Assembly (NCBI GenBank): GCA_902765395.1
Contig: CACWZP010000010.1
Coordinates: 1 to 64,000 of the forward strand
Length of the DNA stretch: 64,000 bases
Origin: an uncultured Eubacteriales bacterium
GTDB lineage: Bacteria; Bacillota; Clostridia; Christensenellales; Aristaeellaceae
Direction of reading: 5' to 3'
Shown here: piece by piece, positions 9,508-17,299 of the stretch
Layout: each line of letters opens with the position of its first letter
Position numbering within the stretch: the stretch's first letter is position 1
Translations under genes and position numbers: made by a program
Notes under the pieces: model-generated
What the model was told of the DNA's origin: nothing
Databases searched by the model: none
What the model saw: only the letters and a program-made list of their open reading frames with translations

Positions 9508-11172
9508 ATGAAGAAACTGTTTGCCTTCCTGCTGGCGCTGGCTCTGGCCCTCGCCACGCTGACCGTGCCCGCCCTGGCGGAGGACGCGCCCAAGGCAGGC
9601 AAGGCCAAGACGGTCATCACGCTCTCCCACTCCGGCACCGTCACGCTCAATAAGGGCGACACGCTCCAGCTGACGGCCACGGTCACGCCGAATAAGAAGG
9701 TGACGTGGAAGTCGTCATCGAAGAAGATTGCCACCGTGAGCAAGACCGGGCTGGTCACCGCCAAGAAGACCGGCACGGCCACCATCACCGCCAAGGCAGG
9801 CAAGAAGACCGCCAAGGTGAAGATCAAGGTCGTAGACCCCTATAAGCCCACTGGAGTATCCATCAGTCAGGGCAAGTCCGCGAAGCTGAACCTGGGAGGT
9901 ACCCTCCAGCTGGGCGCTGTGCTCAAGCCCTCGACTGCCAGGGCAACTCTCAAGTGGAAGTCCAGCAAGACCAAGGTCGCTACCGTAGACGGGAACGGCG
10001 TCGTCACGGCCAAGGCCGAGGGCAAGGCCAAGATCACCGTAACCGCCGGTAAGAAGAAGGCAACCATCACCATCACCGTGGTGAACCCGAACAAACCCAC
10101 GGGCATCAGCCTCAACCGCTCCGGCACCGTCAAGCTCCCGATGAACGAGACCCTCACGCTCACCGCCACGCTCCAGCCCTCTACCGCCGTGGGCAACGTC
10201 ACATGGAAGACCAGCAACAAGAAGGTTGCCACGGTCAACGGTGGCGTCGTCACCCCCAAGAAGAAGGGCACGGTCACGATCACGGCCAAGGTGGGCAAGA
10301 AGTCTGCCAAGGTCAAGATCAAGGTCGTCAGCGCGAGCGAGCACCAGCACGCCTGGGAGCCCATCTATACCACCAACACTGTAGTGGACACTCCCGCCTG
10401 GGACGAGACCGTCGTCGACACTCCCGCATGGGATGAAACCGTCGTGGACACTCCTGCCACCACCCAGACCGTCAACCATCCGGAAGAGGGCCACTACGAG
10501 CAGGTCGAACACAAGGCCGAAGGTCACTACGAGACCAAGACCGTAACCGACAAGGAAGCCTGGGTCGAACAGGTTCCCGTCTACAAGGATCGCTGGGTCG
10601 TGACCCAGGAGGCCTGGACGGAAAAGACGAAGTTAGTGGAAGGTGTCAAGTGCTACTGCGGGAAGATGTTCAAGACCTATGACGAGTGGGACGCACACTC
10701 CCAGCGTAACATTCAAGTATCAAATTATTATAATGGTTTCTGGGATGCCACACCCGAAGCCAAGAAAGCCATTGAAGATGCTTACGGCAATCCTCCCAAA
10801 GGCGATGGAGATTACCACGGACGACACGATGGATACAGCATTTGCTCCTACGAAGTCGACCTCGACCCCTCCGAATGGATCGAACATCCGGAAGAGGGTG
10901 TCTGGGAGAACTACTTCACGGGCGAATACGAGACCGTCCAGCATCCGGCCGAAACCCACGAAGAAAATGTGTGGGTCGAAGACAAGGCTGGCTGGACCGA
11001 GAACAAATGGGTCGTGGACAAGAAAGCCTGGACCGAGACTGTCAACATCCCGGCAAAAACCCACGTCGTTCACCATGACCCCGTCACCCACGTAGTGCAT
11101 CACGATGCCGTGACACATACCGAACAGGTTGTGACCGGGCACAAGTGCTCGACGTGCGGAGCGACCAAGTAG
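9508..11172 (+). CDS. Secreted protein: three Big_2 domains plus Trp-rich repeats and Cys/His metal-binding motifs
   Basis: 554 residues with a clear signal peptide (MKKLFAFLLALALALATLTV...ALA). Residues about 35-275 are three Lys-rich Big_2 domains ('KVTWKSSSKKIATVSKTGLV', 'TLKWKSSKTKVATVDGNGVV', 'NVTWKTSNKKVATVNGGVV'). The rest is unusual: tandem 'VVDTPAWDET' units near 292-318, many 'EAW/KAW' units, His-rich 'THVVHHDPVTHVVHHDAVTH', a central Cys-X-Cys...His motif ('CYCGKMFKTYDEWDAHSQ') and a final 'CSTCGATK'. The Cys/His pairs look like a small zinc-binding unit, a type seen in clostridial surface and phage-related proteins. AAGGAGGAATACCC precedes the ATG. There is no LPXTG motif or C-terminal membrane helix. 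Function unknown. Confidence 0.8.
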   Translation: MKKLFAFLLALALALATLTVPALAEDAPKAGKAKTVITLSHSGTVTLNKGDTLQLTATVTPNKKVTWKSSSKKIATVSKTGLVTAKKTGTATITAKAGKKTAKVKIKVVDPYKPTGVSISQGKSAKLNLGGTLQLGAVLKPSTARATLKWKSSKTKVATVDGNGVVTAKAEGKAKITVTAGKKKATITITVVNPNKPTGISLNRSGTVKLPMNETLTLTATLQPSTAVGNVTWKTSNKKVATVNGGVVTPKKKGTVTITAKVGKKSAKVKIKVVSASEHQHAWEPIYTTNTVVDTPAWDETVVDTPAWDETVVDTPATTQTVNHPEEGHYEQVEHKAEGHYETKTVTDKEAWVEQVPVYKDRWVVTQEAWTEKTKLVEGVKCYCGKMFKTYDEWDAHSQRNIQVSNYYNGFWDATPEAKKAIEDAYGNPPKGDGDYHGRHDGYSICSYEVDLDPSEWIEHPEEGVWENYFTGEYETVQHPAETHEENVWVEDKAGWTENKWVVDKKAWTETVNIPAKTHVVHHDPVTHVVHHDAVTHTEQVVTGHKCSTCGATK

Positions 11173-11202
11173 GTAGTAAGAGAAATCCAATCCCGCAAGT
11201 AA

Positions 11203-11238
11203 GGGGCAGGTCAGCTTCGCCGATCTGCCCCCTGTTTT
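11203..11238 (+). terminator. Intrinsic terminator
   Basis: GGGGCAGGTC pairs with GATCTGCCCC (one G-T pair, 9-base loop), followed by CCTGTTTT, 30 bases after the stop at 11172. Confidence 0.65.
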
Positions 11239-11450
11239 CCCCTTGAAGGGAAGAAACGCAAGATTACAAGAGATTTGAGGCGCAGCACCGCCAGTGCAAA
11301 TCATGGAGCGCAGCGAGAAATCATGCGCGTCGCGCAAATCATTTCTGCCATCAGCAATTATAACCAGGGGCTGTCTCATTTTGAGACAGCCCCGTGAATC
11401 CCCCAAAGCGACATTTCGTGCGGAAAACTGCGGTTTTCGTACGCGAAGCA
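11239..11450. other. Non-coding spacer with short repeats and an inverted repeat
   Basis: No gene is seen. AAATCAT occurs three times about 20 bases apart (from 11298, 11318 and 11337) within a GC-rich context, and a 12-bp hairpin GGGGCTGTCTCA/TGAGACAGCCCC with a 3-base loop lies at 11367-11393. The hairpin shares its core with the terminator at 8909 but lacks a T run. Confidence 0.5.
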
Positions 11451-11478
11451 TTGACCTTCCCCGCCAAAGTGGTATAAT
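11451..11478 (+). promoter_or_regulatory. Sigma-70 promoter of the riboswitch transcript
   Basis: TTGACC (11451-11456), 16-base spacer and TATAAT (11473-11478), placing the start of transcription at the 5' edge of the riboswitch. Confidence 0.8.
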
Positions 11479-11490
11479 GCAATCACTCAA

Positions 11491-11609
11491 TACGAGGGAG
11501 TAGCCGAACGCGAAAGCGCGGTTCCGCAACCGTCAATACGATGCGAAAGCATCCGGTGCGGGTGAGACGGCAAGACTTATATTGTGAGCGATCACGATAT
11601 AGGTCTTTT
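11491..11609 (+). promoter_or_regulatory. yybP-ykoY (Mn2+-sensing) riboswitch with terminator expression platform
   Basis: The RNA contains the family's landmarks in order: GAGGGAGUAGCC, a GAAA-capped helix, then GUCAAUACG-AUGC-GAAA-GCAU-CCGG (almost the same as the GUCAAUUCG...GAAA...CCGG loop of the Lactococcus example), GUGAGACGG and GCAAGAC. A 16-bp hairpin follows at once (11572-11587 with 11592-11607, loop GCGA, two G-U pairs) and then UUCUUAU: an intrinsic terminator whose 5' arm starts inside the aptamer's closing GCAAGAC segment. This is the classic layout for ON switching by Mn2+ (family knowledge). The downstream genes are not among the usual targets. Confidence 0.85.
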
Positions 11610-11642
11610 CTTATATCGGCAGCAACGAAAGGAGTGTTTCAG

Positions 11643-12062
11643 ATGATGAACGCGGATATGGCACGGGAGGTGCGCGAGGCGCGCGCAGCCGGCATTCGGG
11701 CGCTGAACAGCCTGCGCAGGGCGGAAAAGGCGCTGGACAGCGCCAGGGGCTGGGGCATCATGGACATGCTGGGCGGCGGGTTGATCTCGTCCCTCATCAA
11801 GCACAGCAAGGTGGACGACGCCCAGCACTATGTGGAGCAGGCACAGTACGACCTGGAGGACTTCTGCCGGGAGCTGAAGGACGTGAACCTGCCGGACGTG
11901 CGCATCGACGGCTTCCTGACCTTCGCAGACTTCTTCTTCGACGGCTTCCTGGCCGACTTCCTGGTGCAGCAGCGCATCAACGAGGCCCGCTCGCAGCTGG
12001 ATCGCGCCTGCCGCCAGGTGGAGGACGTGCTCAGGCAGCTGCCGGCCGACAATATCGGCTGA
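11643..12062 (+). CDS. Uncharacterised helical protein under yybP-ykoY riboswitch control
   Basis: 139 residues, not recognised. It is mostly predicted helix with a regular Arg/Ala/Glu pattern: an N-terminal helix 'AREVREARAAGIRALNSLRR', a Gly-rich turn 'GWGIMDMLGGGLISSLIKHS', a middle helix, a hydrophobic 'FLTFADFFFDGFLADFLVQQ' segment (amphipathic rather than a clear TM helix) and a C-terminal coiled helix 'INEARSQLDRACRQVEDVL'. No signal peptide and no obvious metal-binding His/Cys cluster. AAAGGAGTG precedes tandem ATGs at 11643 and 11646. Its only functional clue is the upstream manganese riboswitch, which suggests a role in Mn2+ handling or in tolerance of excess Mn2+; this is inference. 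Confidence 0.8.
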   Translation: MMNADMAREVREARAAGIRALNSLRRAEKALDSARGWGIMDMLGGGLISSLIKHSKVDDAQHYVEQAQYDLEDFCRELKDVNLPDVRIDGFLTFADFFFDGFLADFLVQQRINEARSQLDRACRQVEDVLRQLPADNIG

Positions 12063-12168
12063 CAATCGCTGCCGCGACATGGGCGCATGCACGGCAGGCG
12101 GCGGCGGAGGTTTTCAATCTTCATTCAAGCGATTTCTGCTATACTGAACCCACAAGGGAGGTGGAACC

Positions 12169-12360
12169 ATGTTCACGCTTATGATAATGTTTTTCGTCTT
12201 TCGGGCGATGCTTCGCCCGTGGCGGCCCTGGGGCATGTGGTATCGCCCCTGGGGCATGTGGGGCGGCATGTGGCGCCGCCCGCCGATGGGCGGCTTTGGA
12301 CCGCACCGGCCCCCGATGGGCGGCTTTGGCGGCCCCGGCCGGGGATTCGGCAGGTTCTGA
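12169..12360 (+). CDS. Small Trp/Gly/Met/Pro-rich membrane-anchored protein
   Basis: 63 residues: a hydrophobic N-terminus 'MFTLMIMFFVFRAML' that could insert in the membrane, then repeats 'RPWRPWGMW', 'RPWGMWGGMW' and a duplicated 'RRPPMGGFG'/'HRPPMGGFG' before a Gly/Phe/Arg tail. AGGGAGGTGGAACC is a strong ribosome site. A TATACT box at about 12141-12146 suggests it may have its own promoter, but it also lies just downstream of the riboswitch-controlled gene and ends at a strong hairpin. Codon use fits the neighbours, which supports real coding. Function unknown; Met-rich and Trp-rich tails sometimes bind metal, but nothing here proves it. Confidence 0.65.
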   Translation: MFTLMIMFFVFRAMLRPWRPWGMWYRPWGMWGGMWRRPPMGGFGPHRPPMGGFGGPGRGFGRF

Positions 12361-12383
12361 CAGATGACGGTTTATCCGATAAA

Positions 12384-12408
12384 GGCCCGGACGCTTGGCG
12401 TCCGGGCC
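12384..12408. terminator. Bidirectional hairpin terminator between convergent genes
   Basis: 11-bp stem GGCCCGGACGC/GCGTCCGGGCC with a 3-base loop. On the minus strand it is followed by TTTAT, so it mainly serves the MATE gene ending at 12424; on the plus strand it follows the small gene ending at 12360. Confidence 0.7.
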
Positions 12409-12423
12409 GATGTATTCTGTCCG

Positions 12424-13812
12424 CTAAAACTTCTCCCCCGACAGGATCGGGTTCCACTTGCCGTTCTTATAGTGGATGGCAAACAGCGCACAGAGCAGGA
12501 TGTTGTGTGCGATCATCGCGCCCCAGGCGGCGGTGAGGCCCAGTCCGAAGCCGTGCACGAGGACGACCGTGCCCAGCACCCGCAGGCCCCACATGCCCAC
12601 GATGTTGCACACGAAGGCATACATCGTGTCGCCCACGCCCATGAAGATGCCCTCCAGCACCACGGCGATGCCGTACAGCGGCTCGGTGACCGCCACCATG
12701 CGCAGCACCGTGCTGCCCAGGCGGATGACCTGTTGGTCGGGGGTGAACATGGCCATCATCCTCGGCGCGAGTATGAACAGCGTCGCACCGGAGACGGCCA
12801 TCAGCGTCGGCTCCAGGATCAGCAGCGTGCGGGTGATGGCCTTCATATACTTCTGGTCCCGCATGCCCCCAGCGTTGCCGGACAGGGTGGCCGCGGCAGT
12901 CTGGATGCCGTAGGCGGGGATGTAGAACGCGGATTCGGCGGTGTTGGCGATGGAGTGGGCAGCGGTGGCCACCGTGCCCAGGGAATTGATCACCGAGGCA
13001 AAGGCCACGTAGCCGAAGGACGTGCCGAAGCGCTGCAGCGCCGCCGGCAGGGCCACCTTCAGGCAGGGCTTCATGATCGTCCAGTCCGGCTTCAGGCTCT
13101 GGCCCTTCGGCGATATGCGCGGGTGCCGCCACAGCGCCAGCGTCATGGCCACGCCGCCCACGGCAAAGCCCGCAGCCGTGCCGATGGCCGCGCCGATCAC
13201 GCCCAGCCCCGCGCCGGGCATGCGCACCGTCAGGCCCAGCAGGGTCACGTCCCGGGTCTCGTAGATCAGCAGGTAGTTCAGCACCACGTTCACGCCGTTC
13301 ACCAGCAGGTTCACCTTCATGGGCGTGCGGGAGTCGCCGGAGGCGCGCAGCACCGTGCCGAAGATGACCGTGGCGGCGCGCAGCAGCATGGGCGTGTAGA
13401 TGATGAAGAAGTAGCGGGAGGCGGTCTCGCGGATGTCCTGGGCGGCGTTCATCCAGCCGGGGATCTGTCCGCTCAGCCCCAGGGTCAGCGCGGTGAAGCC
13501 CAGGCCGGCGATCAGCGCCGCCGATACGGACTGGGCCACAGCCCGGGAAGCGTTCTCAAAGCGCCCCGCGCCGTATTCCCGGGCGATGTAGGCCAGGAAG
13601 CCGATGCCCAGCGCGGAGAGGGTGCTGCCCACCATCCAGTTGATGGTCACCGTCGCGCCCACCGAGGCCGTGGCCGCCGCGCCGAGGCGGCCCACCATGG
13701 CGGAATCCACGTACTGGGCCGCCACCTGCAGCAGCTGCTCCAGCATCGTGGGCCAGGCCAGCGCCAGCACGACCCACAGCGTCCGCCGCCCGTCCTTCGC
13801 CCGCAAGCCCAT
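12424..13812 (-). CDS. MATE-family multidrug/cation antiporter
   Basis: About 462 residues with twelve hydrophobic segments and the two-lobed MATE pattern: 'LALAWPTMLEQLLQVAAQYV' followed by 'DSAMVGRLGAAATASVG' (first TM pair), a repeat of the same logic from 'CLKVALPAALQRFGTSFGYV', and 'NTAESAFYIPAYGIQTAAAT'. Family members export cationic drugs or metabolites in exchange for H+ or Na+. The start is uncertain. ATG 13812 lies only 2 bases after GGGAGG; TTG 13806 (8 bases after it) may be the true start; ATG 13833 coincides with the predicted transcription start and ATG 13869 lies upstream of it. Monocistronic. Confidence 0.88.
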   Translation of the reverse strand: MGLRAKDGRRTLWVVLALAWPTMLEQLLQVAAQYVDSAMVGRLGAAATASVGATVTINWMVGSTLSALGIGFLAYIAREYGAGRFENASRAVAQSVSAALIAGLGFTALTLGLSGQIPGWMNAAQDIRETASRYFFIIYTPMLLRAATVIFGTVLRASGDSRTPMKVNLLVNGVNVVLNYLLIYETRDVTLLGLTVRMPGAGLGVIGAAIGTAAGFAVGGVAMTLALWRHPRISPKGQSLKPDWTIMKPCLKVALPAALQRFGTSFGYVAFASVINSLGTVATAAHSIANTAESAFYIPAYGIQTAAATLSGNAGGMRDQKYMKAITRTLLILEPTLMAVSGATLFILAPRMMAMFTPDQQVIRLGSTVLRMVAVTEPLYGIAVVLEGIFMGVGDTMYAFVCNIVGMWGLRVLGTVVLVHGFGLGLTAAWGAMIAHNILLCALFAIHYKNGKWNPILSGEKF

Positions 13813-13840
13813 CGCCTCCCTCGGTAAGTGCATCCAAACC

Positions 13841-13869
13841 ATTATAGCACAAGTGGGCACTGGGTGCAA
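13841..13869 (-). promoter_or_regulatory. Sigma-70 promoter of the MATE gene
   Basis: Reading leftward, TTGCAC (13869-13864), 17-base spacer, TATAAT (13846-13841). Transcription would begin near 13834, which decides against the longest possible MATE start. Confidence 0.75.
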
Positions 13870-13887
13870 ACATTACTTGCGTGCGCG

Positions 13888-13924
13888 AAAAAACCGCCAT
13901 CCCCCGTTTGGAGGAATGGCGGTT
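13888..13924 (-). terminator. Terminator of the type IV pilus operon
   Basis: Reading leftward, AAACCGCCAT(T) and ATGGCGGTTT form a 10-bp or longer stem, extended by CCTCC/GGGGG pairing, and end in TTTTTT. It starts 18 bases after the last pilus gene stop (13942). Confidence 0.8.
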
Positions 13925-13941
13925 TGTCTCTGCGCCGTCCG

Positions 13942-14529
13942 TCAGTTGTTCACCGCGGCGGTGTCCGTGGGCAGGCCGGCGTCGGCCACGCCGCCCACCA
14001 TGGTCTCGTAGAAGGTGGCGTTGGCCTCCACGGTGGTGGCGCCGGAGGTCTCGATGGTGCATTTCACGTCGCTGATCAGGCAGCGGTCCTCGCTCTTGAG
14101 CAGATCCTCGACGATCTCCCTCGCCTTGCGGAAACCGCCGGTCTGGTACCTCAGCTTGAAGCTGCGGCGGATCTGGTTGCCGGTGCGGGTGACGTCGGCG
14201 AAGTCGATGGAGTAGCTCAGCGTGTCGGCCAGCAGGTCGTTCAAAAAGCGCACCTCGGGCTTGCTGTTGTTGTAGCTGGCCATCCAGGACAGCTTGCCCT
14301 GGGCCTCCATTTCGTCCATGGAGTTCTTCAGCGACCGCAGGCGCGCGGCTCGGATCTGGGCGGCGTCGATCTCCGTCTCCAGCATCTGGGCCTCGGACTG
14401 GGCGTTCTGGATGGTGCTGCGCACCGTCTTGTCCACGAATTGATAGTAGACCAGCGCCAGCAGGATCAGCGCCAGGATCACGATCAGCACCTTTTCAGTG
14501 GTGGAAAAGTCGCGGCTGAAAATTTTCAT
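13942..14529 (-). CDS. pilO: PilO-like type IV pilus assembly protein
   Basis: 195 residues: short cytoplasmic N-terminus, one TM helix (about 13-31, 'VLIVILALILLALVYYQFVD'), a coiled-coil stretch ('SEAQMLETEIDAAQIRAARL') and a small extracytoplasmic alpha/beta domain, as in PilO/GspM. The ATG overlaps the stop of the PilN gene (ATGA), and GAGGAGGTGG precedes it, so the two are translationally coupled. In the assembly platform PilM-PilN-PilO links the cytoplasmic motor to the pilus. Sequence similarity within this family is weak; the call rests on topology and gene order. It is the last gene of the operon. Confidence 0.75.
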   Translation of the reverse strand: MKIFSRDFSTTEKVLIVILALILLALVYYQFVDKTVRSTIQNAQSEAQMLETEIDAAQIRAARLRSLKNSMDEMEAQGKLSWMASYNNSKPEVRFLNDLLADTLSYSIDFADVTRTGNQIRRSFKLRYQTGGFRKAREIVEDLLKSEDRCLISDVKCTIETSGATTVEANATFYETMVGGVADAGLPTDTAAVNN

Positions 14530-15308
14530 TGCTCCGCCACCTCCTCTTCCACGGGCTGAACCAGATAGATCACGAACTTGCCGCGCACGCCGGATTCCAG
14601 CGAAGTCAGCGCGCGGGCCTTGGAGTCCTTGTTGGCGGTGGTCAGGCTGCAGGTGTCCACCAGGGGGCTCTCCTCCACCTTGCGGGCCAGCTTGTTCAGG
14701 TTTTCCAGCGTCTTGCCGGTCAGCTCCACCTGAAGCACATTGCCCTGCACGTTCCAGGAGAGCACCTGCTCGCGATAGGCCACGATCTCCGAGCCCAGGG
14801 CGGAAACCTTCTGGCGGAACTCACTCAGCGACAGATAGGGATTGCCGCCGGAGGACAACTCCTCCACCAGGTTGTTCAGCCGCGGGACATAGGCCTTCAT
14901 GTCGAACAGGTTGTCCTGATCCTTGATGATGGTGCTGACCAGGTTTACCACCTCGGCGCGATCCACCAGGCCCGTCTCCGTCGCGTTCATGTCGTCATAA
15001 GTATAGTGGGCATAGGTGGCCTCCACCTCGCCGAAGCCCTCGATGGCCGCCAGCGTGTCGTCCAGCGTCTTTTGCAGCTGGCTGACCCGGCCGGAGGCCT
15101 GGGACATGGCCACGAGGCGATCCGCCACCAGGAATTTGCCGAACGCAAACGCCAGCGCGATGATCACGATGATGCCCAGCGCCGCCTTGACGGGGTTTAT
15201 TTTGTTTTCATCGACCAACACCAGGTTGATCGACCGCTTCACCGGCATGCGCGCGCCAATGCCCTTCTTGAGGACCTTGCCGCCAGCCGGCTTGCCCTTT
15301 GCTGCCAA
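14526..15308 (-). CDS. pilN: PilN-like type IV pilus assembly protein
   Basis: 260 residues. The N-terminal cytoplasmic tail has the 'SINLVLVDENKINP' segment, equivalent to the INLLP motif by which PilN binds PilM. One TM helix follows (about 44-62, 'ALGIIVIIALAFAFGKFLVA'), then a coiled coil ('ASGRVSQLQKTLDDTLAAIE') and a ferredoxin-like periplasmic-type domain. The start is a TTG (15308) 8 bases after GGAGG; no better ATG fits. The C-terminus is acidic. It sits between PilM and PilO, the invariant order. Confidence 0.8.
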   Translation of the reverse strand: MAAKGKPAGGKVLKKGIGARMPVKRSINLVLVDENKINPVKAALGIIVIIALAFAFGKFLVADRLVAMSQASGRVSQLQKTLDDTLAAIEGFGEVEATYAHYTYDDMNATETGLVDRAEVVNLVSTIIKDQDNLFDMKAYVPRLNNLVEELSSGGNPYLSLSEFRQKVSALGSEIVAYREQVLSWNVQGNVLQVELTGKTLENLNKLARKVEESPLVDTCSLTTANKDSKARALTSLESGVRGKFVIYLVQPVEEEVAEQ

Positions 15309-15337
15309 TATCGTTACCTCCAGGGAGATTTATTCGC

Positions 15338-16357
15338 TTACAGCCCCAGCGCTATGCCGATGGCCTGGATATAGGTGTTGCAGTCCGGCACGCTTTCGCC
15401 GCCGGGCACCAGCTCGGAGGCCTCGTGCAGCTGGATATTCAGCATGTCGCCGATGGTCTCGGCCAGGGGCTCGATCACGGCGCCGCCGCCGCAGAGCCAC
15501 ATGTGCTCCAGAGAGCTGTCCGGGTTGGAGAAGCGATAGAAGTTCAGCGCCCGCATCAGCTCCACCGCGATGTTGGAATAGGCGTTCAGGCACTCCTCGC
15601 GCTGCTGGCAGTTCTCGAAATTGCTCATCAGGTAGGTGTGCGCCAAGTGCACGTCCACGCCGTAAATGTCGGCCAGGACGCTGTCCAGGTTGGACATGCC
15701 CATCTCCAGCACGCGGGTGGCCACGTGCCTGTCGCCCTTGAACATATACATGCGGATGGACTCAAAGCCCAGGTCCAGCACGCAGTACTCGTCCGTCATC
15801 AGGGACAGCTTGTCGCCCAGCGCGCGGAACAGCGATATGTAGGCGCTGATGGCCGGGGCCGAGAGCACCATCTTCTGGCCCGACTTGCGCAGGGATTCCT
15901 TGCAGTCCTCCAGCACGGCGCGCAGCGTGCCCACCGCCATCAGCTCCAGCGAAGGCGCTGCGGCCTCGCCGCCCTCCCCTTCGCCGGAAGCGGCCTTGGG
16001 ATCGGAGACCACGGCATAGTCGAACACATAGTCCTTCAGCTCGCCGGTGATGTAGTCATTGAACTCAAACGGCAGGTTGTACTCCAGCTGCTCGATGCTC
16101 ATCAGGGGCATCTCCACGTTCTTGACAAAGACCACGTGATTGGGCAGCACCACGGCGGCGCGGCCCGCGCGGATCCCGCCGGCCTTCATGGTGGCCTTGA
16201 TCAGCTCGCCCATGCTCTCACGGCTGGCGATGCGGCCCTCCTTGAGCAGGTTCTCCGGCATGGGCGCGGAGGCGGTCTTGATGACCTGCTGACCCCGCAC
16301 CAGCGCCAGCTTCAGCTGGTCGTGCCCGATATCGACACCCATTATCGTCTTTGCCAT
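15338..16357 (-). CDS. pilM: PilM, actin-like type IV pilus assembly ATPase
   Basis: 339 residues with the actin/FtsA-type phosphate motifs: phosphate 1 'MGVDIGHDQLKLALV' at residues 6-20, a phosphate 2 'YCVLDLGFESIRMYMF', and the adenosine loop 'LCGGGAVIEPLAETI'. It forms a cytoplasmic ring that binds the PilN tail. The starting ATG follows AGAGGG. An acidic, Gly/Ala-rich insertion near residue 120 ('AASGEGEGGEAAAPS') is unusual but harmless to the fold. Upstream spacing to the prepilin peptidase gene is 11 bases. Confidence 0.88.
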   Translation of the reverse strand: MAKTIMGVDIGHDQLKLALVRGQQVIKTASAPMPENLLKEGRIASRESMGELIKATMKAGGIRAGRAAVVLPNHVVFVKNVEMPLMSIEQLEYNLPFEFNDYITGELKDYVFDYAVVSDPKAASGEGEGGEAAAPSLELMAVGTLRAVLEDCKESLRKSGQKMVLSAPAISAYISLFRALGDKLSLMTDEYCVLDLGFESIRMYMFKGDRHVATRVLEMGMSNLDSVLADIYGVDVHLAHTYLMSNFENCQQREECLNAYSNIAVELMRALNFYRFSNPDSSLEHMWLCGGGAVIEPLAETIGDMLNIQLHEASELVPGGESVPDCNTYIQAIGIALGL

Positions 16358-16368
16358 TCAAATACCCT

Positions 16369-17169
16369 CTATATATTCAGCAATCCCTGATACCACTTCA
16401 CCAGCGGCTCGCCGTACAGCAGCATCAGCGCCGCGGACAGCGCGATGGCCGGGCCGAACGGAAACGCCCGATCGCCGTCCCGACGCTTCATGGTCGCGTT
16501 CATCATAAGGCCCAGCACGCAGGCCGCCAGCAGTGAAAACAGCGTGCCCACGATGCCCAGGTACAATCCCACCACGGCGAACAGCTTGATGTCGCCGCCG
16601 CCCAGGGAGTCCCGGCCCAGCACCTTGTCCATGACCAGCGAGATGCCCAGCAGCCCCCCGCCGAAGATCACCGCCGACAGCGCGGAGCGCAGCACGTCCC
16701 CCCATCCCGTGAACAGGAACGGCAGGGCCGCCAGCCACGAAAGCACCGCCGCGATGTGGCAGCCGTCGGGGATGGTCATATCCTCCAGGTCGGTGAGCGT
16801 CAAAAGGAACAGGCAGCACAGGAACACGTAGTTCCGAAGGCACAGCACCGTCAGGTCGAACCTCAAAAGGCACAGCACCGTCGCCAGCGCGAAGCCCAGC
16901 TCCGTCAGCGGATAGCGCACGGACACCTTCGCCCCGCAGGCGCGGCATTTGCCCCGCTGGAGCACCCAGCTGAGCACCGGTATCAGCTCCAGGGCCGTGA
17001 GCTCGTGCCCACAGGCGGGACAGCGACTGTGGCCCCTGAGGAAGCTCTCTCCGCGAACGATGCGGAAGGCCGCACAGTTCAGGAAGGAGCCCATCACCGC
17101 GCCAAGGCAGGCCGCGACGATCACGAAGAAAAACAGCATCGGCCGATATTCGTAGATGGACACATCCAT
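16369..17169 (-). CDS. pilD: Prepilin peptidase (A24 family), PilD
   Basis: 266 residues. The N-terminal methylase-type domain keeps the 'GSFLNCAAFRIVRGESF' motif and two CxxC pairs (CPAC, CRAC), so zinc-binding and probable methyltransferase activity are retained. The peptidase aspartates are both present ('LLTLTDLEDMTIPDG' and 'GGGDIKLFAVVGLYLG'). Eight hydrophobic segments. It should cleave and methylate the prepilins of this locus. The ATG is only about 2 bases after AGGAGGGG; a GTG two codons later would be better spaced and may be the real start. It has its own promoter-like sequence upstream (17211-17239). Confidence 0.92.
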   Translation of the reverse strand: MDVSIYEYRPMLFFFVIVAACLGAVMGSFLNCAAFRIVRGESFLRGHSRCPACGHELTALELIPVLSWVLQRGKCRACGAKVSVRYPLTELGFALATVLCLLRFDLTVLCLRNYVFLCCLFLLTLTDLEDMTIPDGCHIAAVLSWLAALPFLFTGWGDVLRSALSAVIFGGGLLGISLVMDKVLGRDSLGGGDIKLFAVVGLYLGIVGTLFSLLAACVLGLMMNATMKRRDGDRAFPFGPAIALSAALMLLYGEPLVKWYQGLLNI

Positions 17170-17210
17170 CCCCTCCTTCGGCCTTCCTGAGGCGCTATTA
17201 CGCCATCAAT

Positions 17211-17239
17211 ACTTTATACCAAAACAGGCCGTGTGTCAA
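17211..17239 (-). promoter_or_regulatory. Internal promoter before pilD-pilM-pilN-pilO
   Basis: Reading leftward, TTGACA (17239-17234), 17-base spacer and TAAAGT (17216-17211), or TATAAA two bases nearer. It lies in the only sizeable gap (130 bases) of the pilus locus, so the last four genes may be expressed independently. Confidence 0.6.
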
Positions 17240-17299
17240 GGGTTTGGAGCACAACGGTCTGTTCTTTTTGCAAAATTGTTAATTTGTTTACGTATTTCG

